The notes under the pieces are model-generated. The model saw only the letters and a list, made by a program, of their open reading frames with translations. It was not told the origin of the DNA and searched no databases. The translations under genes were made by a program, and so were the position numbers. Positions 1 to 6,043 of a stretch of DNA of 7,220 bases are shown piece after piece. The stretch comes from Phascolarctobacterium sp. (GTDB lineage Bacteria > Bacillota > Negativicutes > Acidaminococcales > Acidaminococcaceae), in assembly GCA_019417125.1 (NCBI GenBank), contig DXVZ01000074.1, forward strand, positions 1-7,220, read 5' to 3'. Each line of letters begins with the position of its first letter. The first letter of the stretch is position 1.

Positions 1-984
1 TTCTTTGGGGACGCTTATTTCGTAGTGCTTTTCTTTCAGCGGGTCAAAGTACAATAGCCCGATGCTGTAATCAAGGTTAAAAACTACTAGTACCAGCTGG
101 CACAGGTTTTCGCCGCAGGAGCGCAGCAGGTAGTGAGCGGCGATAATTTCTTTTTGGCGCGCCAGCCAGTTAAAGTCTAATTTCGACAGCGCGGCTTCGT
201 TCATGTGGAACAATATTTGCAGTTTAATTTTCTCAAGTTCAATCAGCCCGCTGCAAAACGGCGCGTCTGCTTCCCAGCTTTCAGGTGCAAAAAGCAGCTT
301 AATGTCGCGCAGTTTGGCTTCGTCTTTTATAATTCCGGCAATGGCGCGTTTTTTTTCGTCGGCGTCTTTATCAAGCCCGGCTTGCAAAACATGGTCCTGG
401 CGTGGGCCAATCCAGTGGTATTCCAGTTGTTCCAGCGTGCAGCCCATGCCAATTTCTTTTTGCAGCCGCAAAAATTCGTAATTGTCCGGCTCAATTTTTA
501 AGCCTTCTTCAATCGCCTGCAAAGCCGCTTGTTTGTTGCCGAAGTGGTAGCGCAGTTTGGCGGCCTGCAGCCAGCCCCAGGGGTAGGCTGGTTCTTCGGC
601 AACGGCTTTTTCTGCATATTCCATAGCTTCGTTTAATTTGCCGCAGTACATCAGCGCTACGCTGTAACGGTAGTACCATGCGCCGCAGCCTTTGGCGTTT
701 TTTTCGGAGGGCTTCATGGTTTGCAGCGTTTTGTAGTAGGCGGGGTAAATATCAAGGTTGTTGTAGGCAAAGCCGTACCACAGGGCAAGCTCTAAATCTT
801 CCTGCGCCTGTTCTTCGGTAAAGCGGCCCTGTTCAATGCCGGTTTGGACAAATTTATCAAGATAGGCAATCATTTTGCCAAAATACGCTTCGTAGCCTTC
901 GTCGAACGATTTCAGCACGGCAACGTCGCTGTCCGTTAAAAGGCGTGCTGTATTTTTGTTGTTTTTTGTATCTGCCGACGGCAT
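1..984 (-). CDS. Tetratricopeptide-repeat protein of unknown function, C-terminus cut by window edge
   Basis: An open frame runs on the minus strand from ATG at 984-982 to the left edge without a stop, giving 328 codons of an incomplete protein. The start is supported by a GGGGTGG ribosome site 4 nt upstream. There is no signal peptide or membrane segment, so it is probably cytoplasmic. Two TPR units are visible at about residues 101-134 (containing WYYRYSVALMYCGKLNEAM) and 136-168 (containing WLQAAKLRYHFGNKQAAL, then GLKIEPDN). They show the usual W/L/G/Y/A/A/P spacing and suggest protein-protein interaction. Residues 1-95 are acidic and helical in character. After residue 175 there is a conserved-looking but unrecognised region (EYHWIGPRQD near 190-200, then a Trp- and Cys-containing segment). 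It diverges from the pst operon and shares its intergenic region. I do not recognise a specific family and assign no function beyond TPR scaffold. Confidence 0.85.
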   Translation of the reverse strand, partial: MPSADTKNNKNTARLLTDSDVAVLKSFDEGYEAYFGKMIAYLDKFVQTGIEQGRFTEEQAQEDLELALWYGFAYNNLDIYPAYYKTLQTMKPSEKNAKGCGAWYYRYSVALMYCGKLNEAMEYAEKAVAEEPAYPWGWLQAAKLRYHFGNKQAALQAIEEGLKIEPDNYEFLRLQKEIGMGCTLEQLEYHWIGPRQDHVLQAGLDKDADEKKRAIAGIIKDEAKLRDIKLLFAPESWEADAPFCSGLIELEKIKLQILFHMNEAALSKLDFNWLARQKEIIAAHYLLRSCGENLCQLVLVVFNLDYSIGLLYFDPLKEKHYEISVPKE

Positions 985-1001
985 ATTACCACCCCGTTTG
1001 G

Positions 1002-1043
1002 TTTACTTATTAACAGTTTAACACATAATTTTATTTATGTTAA
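1002..1043. promoter_or_regulatory. Cluster of TTAACA-like hexamers in the divergent intergenic region (possible Pho box)
   Basis: Three TTAACA-like hexamers occur at 8-bp steps: TTTACT at 1002, TTAACA at 1010 and TTAACA at 1018. An inverted copy, TGTTAA, lies at 1038-1043, so 1018-1043 has dyad symmetry around an AT-rich centre. The Firmicutes PhoP consensus is TTAACA-like direct repeats, normally about 11 bp apart, so the motif fits but the 8-bp spacing does not. The cluster sits immediately upstream of the minus-strand TPR gene (start 984) and 240 bp upstream of pstS, so if it is functional it more likely serves the TPR gene. This rests on motif resemblance only. Confidence 0.3.
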
Positions 1044-1087
1044 GCGCCTGGCGGCGGAGCTTAAAATGGCAGTAATTTTGGCGCTGG

Positions 1088-1116
1088 TTGCTGAAAATTG
1101 TAATGTTTTTTATAAA
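1088..1116 (+). promoter_or_regulatory. Weak sigma-70-type promoter candidate upstream of pstS
   Basis: TTGCTG at 1088-1093 and TATAAA at 1111-1116 are separated by 17 nt. The -10 matches five of six consensus bases and the -35 only three of six. It would start transcription near 1123, upstream of the putative Pho boxes, and could give a basal transcript. In AT-rich DNA such a pair can arise by chance. Confidence 0.2.
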
Positions 1117-1139
1117 ATTTTGCCAAAAAACAGAGCCGT

Positions 1140-1194
1140 TTTACATAGATTTAACATTTCTCCTCTAACAGATTTAATGTTAGGTCAGTATTAT
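1140..1194 (+). promoter_or_regulatory. Putative Pho box and -10 element of the pstS promoter
   Basis: TTTACA (1140-1145) and TTAACA (1151-1156) are direct repeats exactly 11 bp apart, one helical turn, as in PhoP/PhoB binding sites. A third, off-phase copy CTAACA lies at 1165-1170, and its inverted partner TGTTAG at 1178-1183 forms a 6-bp dyad with a 7-nt centre. A good -10 box, TATTAT (1189-1194), follows, with no recognisable -35 hexamer at the usual spacing. This is the arrangement expected for an activator-dependent promoter where the regulator replaces the -35 contact. Transcription would begin near 1200, leaving a leader of about 60 nt before pstS. The response regulator encoded at 5363-6043 is the obvious candidate to bind here. 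Binding is inferred, not shown. Confidence 0.5.
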
Positions 1195-1242
1195 TTAACC
1201 ATAGCAATTGAATAAAGCATATCAAAAGCAAATCAAAAATCT

Positions 1243-1261
1243 GGAGGCTTATGTAATTATG
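1243..1261 (+). promoter_or_regulatory. pstS ribosome site with an intervening AUG-UAA start-stop
   Basis: A strong Shine-Dalgarno GGAGG lies at 1243-1247. The first ATG after it (1251-1253) is followed at once by TAA (1254-1256), a two-codon start-stop. The pstS ATG used here begins at 1259, 11 nt after GGAGG, and another in-frame ATG is at 1265. The 3-nt spacing to the start-stop is too short for efficient initiation, so 1259 remains the preferred start. Confidence 0.6.
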
Positions 1262-2143
1262 AAAATGAACAAAAAACTTATTGCAGGCGTTATGTTAGCA
1301 GTTATGAGTGCAGCTGTATTCACCGGCTGCGGCGGTGAGAAAAAAGAAGAAGCTGCTCCGGCAGCAGGCGGCAAAATTGTCGTAATCTCCCGTGAAGACG
1401 GCAGCGGCACCCGCGGCGCTTTCATCGAACTTTTCGGCATTGAAAAGAAAGGTGACGACGGCAAAAAAGTTGATATGACCACTCAGGATGCTTCCATCAC
1501 CAACAGCACTGCTGTTATGATGACCACTGTAGCTGGCAATAAAGATGCTATTGGCTATATTTCCCTCGGCTCTTTAAACGATACTGTTAAAGCACTGAAA
1601 ATTGACGGCGCAGAAGCAAGCGCAGCAAACATTAAATCCGGCACTTACAAAGTAGCCCGTCCGTTCAACATTGTAACCAAAGAAGGTTTGAGCCCGGTTG
1701 CACAGGACTTCATCTCCTTCATCATGGCTAAAGAAGGCCAGGATGTTGTTTCCGCTAACGGCTACATTGGCAGCGATAAAGCAGAAGCTTACAAAGGCAC
1801 CAAACAGAGCGGCAAAATCGTTGTTGCAGGTTCTTCTTCCGTAACCCCGGTTATGGAAAAACTTAAAGAAGCTTATGTAAAACTGAACCCGGATGTTAAC
1901 ATCGAAGTTCAGCAGAGCGACTCCACCACCGGCGTTCAGTCCGCAATCAATGGTGTATGCGATATCGGCATGGCTTCCCGCGAACTGAAACAGAGCGAAC
2001 TTGATGCTGGCGTTAAAAACACTGTAATTGCTACCGACGGTATCGCAGTTATCGTAAACAAAGCTAACAAAGTTGATAACCTTACCAAAGCTCAGGTTGC
2101 AGATATCTTCACCGGCAAAGCAACCGAATGGAACAAACTGTAA
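1259..2143 (+). CDS. pstS: Phosphate ABC transporter substrate-binding lipoprotein, circularly permuted PstS
   Basis: This 294-residue protein is the extracytoplasmic phosphate receptor that delivers phosphate to PstCA. The ATG at 1259 follows GGAGG. An upstream in-frame TTG at 1208 lacks a ribosome site and would bury the signal peptide. Residues 1-23 form a lipoprotein signal (KK, hydrophobic core, FTGC) with lipidation expected on Cys24, followed by a charged Ala/Pro linker (25-38). The phosphate-loop block SREDGSGTRGAF is at 44-55 and matches the Arg/Ser/Gly/Thr ligands of known PstS. AIGYISLGSL is at 97-106, RPFNIVTK at 134-141 and the helix ending in NGYI at 151-170. These blocks normally form the second half of PstS. 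The usual first-half blocks follow: VVAGSSSVTPVMEKL (188-202), SDSTTG (220-225), CDIGMASREL (234-243), IATDGIAVIVN (257-267) and LTKAQVADIFTGKATEWNKL at the C-terminus. The order is therefore permuted. Codon choice is biased toward AAC, ACC, ATC, TTC and GGC, suggesting high expression. Family assignment is firm; phosphate specificity follows from the pst context. Confidence 0.95.
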   Translation: MKMNKKLIAGVMLAVMSAAVFTGCGGEKKEEAAPAAGGKIVVISREDGSGTRGAFIELFGIEKKGDDGKKVDMTTQDASITNSTAVMMTTVAGNKDAIGYISLGSLNDTVKALKIDGAEASAANIKSGTYKVARPFNIVTKEGLSPVAQDFISFIMAKEGQDVVSANGYIGSDKAEAYKGTKQSGKIVVAGSSSVTPVMEKLKEAYVKLNPDVNIEVQQSDSTTGVQSAINGVCDIGMASRELKQSELDAGVKNTVIATDGIAVIVNKANKVDNLTKAQVADIFTGKATEWNKL

Positions 2144-2175
2144 TTTAAGCTTACTATTAACTGAACAACTAAATT

Positions 2176-2207
2176 TTAACGGTTGCCTCTTGCGGGGCAG
2201 CCGTTAA
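2176..2207 (+). terminator. Hairpin between pstS and pstC (attenuator or mRNA-stabilising element)
   Basis: TTAACGGTTGCC (2176-2187) pairs with GGCAGCCGTTAA (2196-2207) to form a 12-bp stem with one G-U pair and an 8-nt loop. It lies 33 nt after the pstS stop. The following bases (TTATAATGC) are not a true U-tract, so it is a poor Rho-independent terminator. It more likely gives partial termination or protects the 3' end of a pstS-only transcript, which is common after binding-protein genes of ABC operons. Confidence 0.55.
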
Positions 2208-2252
2208 TTATAATGCTATAAAAATTATTATTGGTGGAAATTGTGAGGGTTT

Positions 2253-3106
2253 ATGAAAACAGGTAAAGAAGAGATAATGCGCCTTGTGTTTTTGCTGGCA
2301 GCATGTGCTTCCATTGCCCTTGTTGCAATGATTTGCGTATTTTTGTTTGCCAACGGCCTGCCGACAATCGGCAAAATAGGCGTTACGGAATTTTTCCTTG
2401 GCGAAACTTGGCGCCCTAACAATGATTTGTACGGCATTTTGCCGATGATTTTGGGCAGCGCCTACGTTACTTTGGGAGCAATCGTGGTTGGCGTGCCTAT
2501 CGGCATTTTAACCGCAGTGTTTATGGCGCGTTTCTGCCCGGATGCTATTTATAAATTTTTAAAACCGGCGGTAGAACTTTTGGCCGGTATACCTTCCGTT
2601 GTTTACGGCTTTTTCGGCTTGGTAGTAATGGTGCCGTTTATCCGTGATAACCTTGGCGGTACGGGCAGCAGCATGCTGACGGCGTCGCTGCTTTTGGCAA
2701 TGATGATTTTGCCGACGCTTATCAGCGTTGCCGAAGCCGCGCTGAGAGCTGTGCCTGACAGCTATTACGAAGGCGCGCTGGCGCTGGGCGCCGGGCATGT
2801 GCGCAGCGTATTTTTTACAATCGTTCCGGCAGCTAAATCCGGCATTATGGCGGCAATTATCCTCGGCCTTGGCCGTGCGGTTGGCGAAACCATGGCGGAA
2901 TTATGGTTGCGGGCAACCAGGCGCGTATGCCGCAGGGCTTACTTGAAGGCGTGCGTACCATGACGACCAACATCGTTATCGAAATGGGCTACGCTGCCGA
3001 TATGCACCGTGATGCGCTGATTGCAACGGCGGTTGTGCTGTTTGTGTTCATTCTTATTATCAATTTAACGTTCTCGTATCTGAAAGGTAAGGTGGTACAG
3101 CAATGA
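2253..3106 (+). pseudogene. pstC: Phosphate ABC transporter permease PstC, interrupted by a one-base frameshift
   Basis: PstC is one of the two inner-membrane permease subunits of the phosphate importer. The ATG at 2253 follows GAGGG; an in-frame ATG at 2277 is an alternative. The first frame runs to a TGA at 2961-2963 (236 codons). It shows a transmembrane helix at about residues 9-33, the VTLGAIVVGVPIGILTA helix near 72-88, LLAGIPSVVYGFFG near 111-124, and the coupling region YYEGALALGAGHVRSVFFTI followed by GLGRAVGETMA. After GETMA (codon ending 2897) the reading becomes a basic, non-homologous tail. The expected continuation, IMVAGNQARMPQGLLEGV and a last hydrophobic helix ending in KGKVVQQ, is intact in another frame from about 2900 to the stop at 3104-3106. 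One base is missing between 2898 and 2899: restoring T gives GCG-GTA-ATT-ATG (AVIM) and a 284-residue protein. The downstream part overlaps pstA by ATGA, supporting an originally single gene. It is either a real mutation or a consensus error. Confidence 0.9.
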
Positions 3107-3957
3107 GTTCTTTAAATAAAACGCTGTACAGGTACGGGCGCGACCCCGTGTCCATTGCCTTGCTTGTCTGCGTAATCGTTTCGGCGGTGGTAACGTTTTT
3201 ATCGCTGGCGTTTTTGTTAGGTTATATCCTGCTTGAAGGTATTCCCAATATTAACGTTGATTTGTTTGCTTTTGAATATAACACGGAAAACGTTTCGCTG
3301 TTCCCGGCGCTGGTTGATACCGTTATTATGGTGCTTTTGGCATTGGCGATTGCCACGCCGCTGGGCATTTTTGCAGCGATATACCTTGTTGAATATGCAA
3401 GCCGCGATAATAAAATTGTAGGCGTTGTAAGGGTTACGGCGGATACCCTTTCCGGTATTCCTTCCATTGTTTACGGTTTGTTCGGCATGCTGTTTTTTGT
3501 AACGTACTTAAAATGGAGCTATTCGCTGTTAGCAGGTTCCTGCACGGTAGCGATTATGATTTTGCCGCTGATTATGCGCACTACCGAAGAAGCGTTAAAG
3601 GCTATCCCCGATAGCTACCGCGAAGGCAGCTACGGTTTGGGCGCAGGCAAACTGCGTACGGTATTCGCCATCGTTCTGCCGTCGGCAATACCCGGTATTT
3701 TGGCAGGCGTAATCCTCGGCATTGGCCGTATCGTCGGCGAAACGGCGGCTTTAATGTATACCTCCGGCACTGTTGCCGCGCTGCCGCACGATGTATTTTC
3801 GTCCGGCCGTACTTTGGCGGTGCATATGTACGTACTGGCAAGCGAAGGCCTTTTTATGAAGCAGGCTTACGCGACGGCGGTTATTCTTGTGGTGATTGTA
3901 ATTGCCATTAACGCCGTTTCCTCTTATTTGGCACGTAAATTGATGAAAGGGAACTGA
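3103..3957 (+). CDS. pstA: Phosphate ABC transporter permease PstA
   Basis: This 284-residue polytopic membrane protein pairs with PstC to form the phosphate translocation channel. Hydrophobic segments are visible at about residues 15-45, 68-93, 113-134, 142-158, 195-215 and 258-275, giving the six helices typical of PstA. Family blocks include ATPLGIFAAIYLVEYA near 84-99, LSGIPSIVYGLFGMLFF near 115-131, and the cytoplasmic coupling loop IPDSYREGSYGLGAGKLRTV followed by GIGRIVGETAALMYTSG, which docks on PstB. The start ATG at 3103 overlaps the pstC stop as ATGA and has GGTGG 7 nt upstream. The ATGA overlap suggests translational coupling, so a truncating pstC frameshift would probably also lower PstA production. 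The length is usual for the family and no defect is seen. Confidence 0.96.
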   Translation: MSSLNKTLYRYGRDPVSIALLVCVIVSAVVTFLSLAFLLGYILLEGIPNINVDLFAFEYNTENVSLFPALVDTVIMVLLALAIATPLGIFAAIYLVEYASRDNKIVGVVRVTADTLSGIPSIVYGLFGMLFFVTYLKWSYSLLAGSCTVAIMILPLIMRTTEEALKAIPDSYREGSYGLGAGKLRTVFAIVLPSAIPGILAGVILGIGRIVGETAALMYTSGTVAALPHDVFSSGRTLAVHMYVLASEGLFMKQAYATAVILVVIVIAINAVSSYLARKLMKGN

Positions 3958-3958
3958 G

Positions 3959-4711
3959 ATGGAAGATAAAATTACTATACAAAACCTCGATTTATATTAC
4001 AGCGAATTTCACGCTTTGAAGGATATCAACATGCATATCCGCGAAAAGGAAATCACTGCGTTTATCGGGCCTTCCGGCTGCGGCAAATCTACGCTGCTGC
4101 GCTGCCTGAACCGTATGAACGACCTTGTTGAAGGCTGCCGTGTTACTGGCAAAGTGCTGTTAAACGGCGACGATATCTACCTTAACGACGATGTTAACAT
4201 GCTGCGCAAACGCGTCGGCATGGTGTTCCAAAAACCTAACCCGTTCCCGATGAGCGTTTACGACAACATTGCTTTCGGGCCGAGAACACACGGTATCCAC
4301 GCTAAAAGCAAGCTGGATGATATTGTTGAAGATTCTCTGCGCAAAGCAGCGATTTGGGACGAAGTTAAGGACCGCCTTGATAAAAGCGCGCTGGGTTTTT
4401 CCGGCGGCCAGCAGCAGCGCCTGTGCATTGCGCGCGCCCTTGCCGTACAGCCAGAGGTGCTTTTGATGGACGAACCTACATCGGCGCTTGACCCGATTTC
4501 AACTTTAAAAATTGAAGACCTTGCAGTAGAATTAAAACAGAATTATACTATTGTTATAGTTACCCATAATATGCAGCAGGCAGTGCGTATCTCTGATAAA
4601 ACTGCGTTCTTCCTTTTGGGCGAGGTTATCGAGTTTAACGACACGGAAACGCTGTTCAGCAATCCTAAAGAGAAAAAGACGGAAGATTACATTACAGGGA
4701 GGTTCGGCTAA
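3959..4711 (+). CDS. pstB: Phosphate ABC transporter ATP-binding protein PstB
   Basis: This 250-residue cytoplasmic ATPase powers phosphate uptake by hydrolysing ATP against the PstCA channel. All nucleotide-binding motifs are intact: Walker A GPSGCGKST (37-45), Q-loop Gln91 in the PstB-typical FQKPNPFPMSVYDNI, ABC signature FSGGQQQRL (147-155), Walker B VLLMDEP (167-173), D-loop SALD (175-178) and switch His203 in VTHNMQQA. The KPNPFPMSVYDN stretch and the closing YITGRFG are characteristic of PstB and separate it from other importer ATPases. The ATG lies 1 nt after the pstA stop, with AAAGGG 7 nt upstream. The stop overlaps the phoU start as TAATG. Length matches the family. Confidence 0.98.
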   Translation: MEDKITIQNLDLYYSEFHALKDINMHIREKEITAFIGPSGCGKSTLLRCLNRMNDLVEGCRVTGKVLLNGDDIYLNDDVNMLRKRVGMVFQKPNPFPMSVYDNIAFGPRTHGIHAKSKLDDIVEDSLRKAAIWDEVKDRLDKSALGFSGGQQQRLCIARALAVQPEVLLMDEPTSALDPISTLKIEDLAVELKQNYTIVIVTHNMQQAVRISDKTAFFLLGEVIEFNDTETLFSNPKEKKTEDYITGRFG

Positions 4712-5391
4712 TGGTAAGAAGCAGATTTATGGCACAGATGGAACAGCTCAATACGGAGCTTATCGTAATGGGCACCCTGTGCGAAAATGCCCTGGAAAAA
4801 GTTACCAGTGCGCTTGATAACCCCAGTGATGAGGTTTCGAGAGACATTATCATTTTAAGCAAAAAAACGGAAGAAAAAGAAAGGGAACTGGAAAACATCT
4901 GCATTAACCTGTTGTTAAAGCAGCAGCCGGTTGCTTCCGACTTGCGCCAGATTTCTTCCGCGCTTAAAATCGTAACCGATATGCGCCGCATCGGCGAGGT
5001 TGCCGGCAATATTGCCGAAATTTTAAGCCAGGATAATTTAAGAATGGATTACGATACTACTATTCTTAAAAAAATGGCTGCCGGAACTAAAAAAATGGTA
5101 TCTAACACGCTGGATGCTTTTGTAAAAAGCGATATCCGCACGGCGCAGCAGGTTGAGCGCGATGATGACCAGATTGACGAACTGTTTGCCCAGGCAAAAC
5201 GCGAACTGGTACAAATTATCCGCAGCGCCCAGGACAGCGGCGAACAGGCTATTGATTATTTAATGATTGCCAAATATTTTGAAAAAATCGGTGATCATGC
5301 TGTAAATATCTCTCAATGGGTATTGTTTATGATAACCGGAACACTTGAGGAGGACAGCATACATGATATTTTGCGTGGAGGACGATCCTAA
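4711..5391 (+). CDS. phoU: Phosphate signalling regulator PhoU
   Basis: PhoU is a cytoplasmic helical protein that represses phosphate-regulon signalling when phosphate is plentiful, acting between PstB and the PhoR kinase. The 226-residue protein has the usual two three-helix repeats. Repeat one carries KEREL (56-60), QQPVASDLRQI (71-81) and DMRRIGEVAGNI (90-101). Repeat two carries the fuller metal-site motif YFEKIGDHAVNI (189-200). In repeat one the position matching Glu191 is Arg92 and the position matching Asp195 is Glu96, so one metal cluster may be weaker. The start overlaps the pstB stop by one base (TAATG), with AGGGAGG 8 nt upstream. The last 29 nt are shared with the response-regulator gene, whose ribosome site lies inside phoU. 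Confidence 0.96.
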   Translation: MVRSRFMAQMEQLNTELIVMGTLCENALEKVTSALDNPSDEVSRDIIILSKKTEEKERELENICINLLLKQQPVASDLRQISSALKIVTDMRRIGEVAGNIAEILSQDNLRMDYDTTILKKMAAGTKKMVSNTLDAFVKSDIRTAQQVERDDDQIDELFAQAKRELVQIIRSAQDSGEQAIDYLMIAKYFEKIGDHAVNISQWVLFMITGTLEEDSIHDILRGGRS

Positions 5392-6043
5392 TATCCGCGA
5401 ACTTGAAGTTTATACCTTAAAATCCACCGGCTTCCCGGCGTTGGGGCTGGAAAGCGGCGATGAGCTTTTTAAAGCGTTGGAAACCGTTTTGCCGCAGCTG
5501 ATAATTTTAGATATTATGCTGCCGGGCGAGGACGGCATGGTAATTTTAAAACGCCTGCGCCGCGACAAACGCACAGCGGACATCCCTGTAATTATGGCTA
5601 CCGCCAAGGGTTCGGAGTTCGACAAGGTGCATGGTTTAGACAGCGGCGCTGACGATTATATTGCTAAACCGTTCGGCATGATGGAAATGGTGTCGCGCGT
5701 TAAAGCGGTGCTGCGCCGTTATGTAAAAGAGGACAAATCGAGCGAGCTTTCTAACGGCGCGATTACTATGGATATTGCGCGCCACATGGTTTTTGTAAAC
5801 GGCGAAGAAGTTGTGCTTACTTACAAAGAGTTTGAGGTTCTGCACAAGCTGATGGAACGCCCCGGGCAGGTTTTTACCCGCGAGCAGCTTTTGACTGATA
5901 TTTGGGGCTATGATTTTGCCGGCGAAACCAGGACGGTGGACGTGCATATCCGCACGTTAAGGCAAAAACTGGGCAGCGCCAGTACGGTTATTGAAACCGT
6001 GCGCGGCGTTGGCTACCGCATAGGTGCGGAACATGAAAAATAA
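5363..6043 (+). CDS. phoB: OmpR/PhoB-family response regulator of the phosphate regulon (PhoB/PhoP)
   Basis: This 226-residue regulator has a receiver domain (about 1-115) and a winged-helix DNA-binding domain (about 128-222). Receiver residues are complete: acidic pair Glu6/Asp7 in CVEDD, phospho-acceptor Asp50 in ILDIMLPGEDG, Thr80, and Lys102 in YIAKPF. The C-terminal domain shows LTYKEFEVLHKLMERPGQVF, REQLLTDIWGYDF, then RTVDVHIRTLRQKLG and VRGVGYRI, as in PhoB, PhoP and OmpR. I chose ATG 5363 because GAGGAGG lies 9 nt upstream and MIFCVEDD is the natural receiver start; the in-frame TTG at 5345 lies within the sequence leading into that ribosome site and is unlikely. It overlaps phoU by 29 nt and the kinase by 11 nt. 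Position after pstSCAB-phoU argues for control of this operon through the TTAACA boxes near 1140. The name phoB or phoP is by context. Confidence 0.93.
   Translation: MIFCVEDDPNIRELEVYTLKSTGFPALGLESGDELFKALETVLPQLIILDIMLPGEDGMVILKRLRRDKRTADIPVIMATAKGSEFDKVHGLDSGADDYIAKPFGMMEMVSRVKAVLRRYVKEDKSSELSNGAITMDIARHMVFVNGEEVVLTYKEFEVLHKLMERPGQVFTREQLLTDIWGYDFAGETRTVDVHIRTLRQKLGSASTVIETVRGVGYRIGAEHEK

Noticed and set aside
203..626. Plus-strand open frames of 74-98 codons at the left end
   Set aside because: They lie antisense to the TPR gene, have no good ribosome sites and show low-complexity, non-homologous translations.
1208..1258. N-terminal extension of PstS from a TTG at 1208
   Set aside because: No ribosome site precedes it, GGAGG lies just before ATG 1259, and the extension would push the lipoprotein signal 17 residues inward.
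2209..2214. TATAAT as a pstC promoter
   Set aside because: No -35 hexamer lies at 16-18 nt; the nearest TTG motifs give 13- or 20-nt spacing and lie within the hairpin.
2559..2798. Minus-strand open frames opposite pstC, pstA, phoU and the regulator gene
   Set aside because: All are antisense shadows of well-recognised genes with composition typical of such shadows.
2903..3106. Separate small membrane protein gene starting at ATG 2903
   Set aside because: Its sequence is the C-terminal part of PstC and joins the upstream frame after adding one base; it is a fragment, not an independent gene.
5345..5362. TTG start of the response regulator at 5345
   Set aside because: The TTG sits at the start of the GAGGAGG region, and the resulting extra six residues precede the normal receiver start MIFCVEDD.
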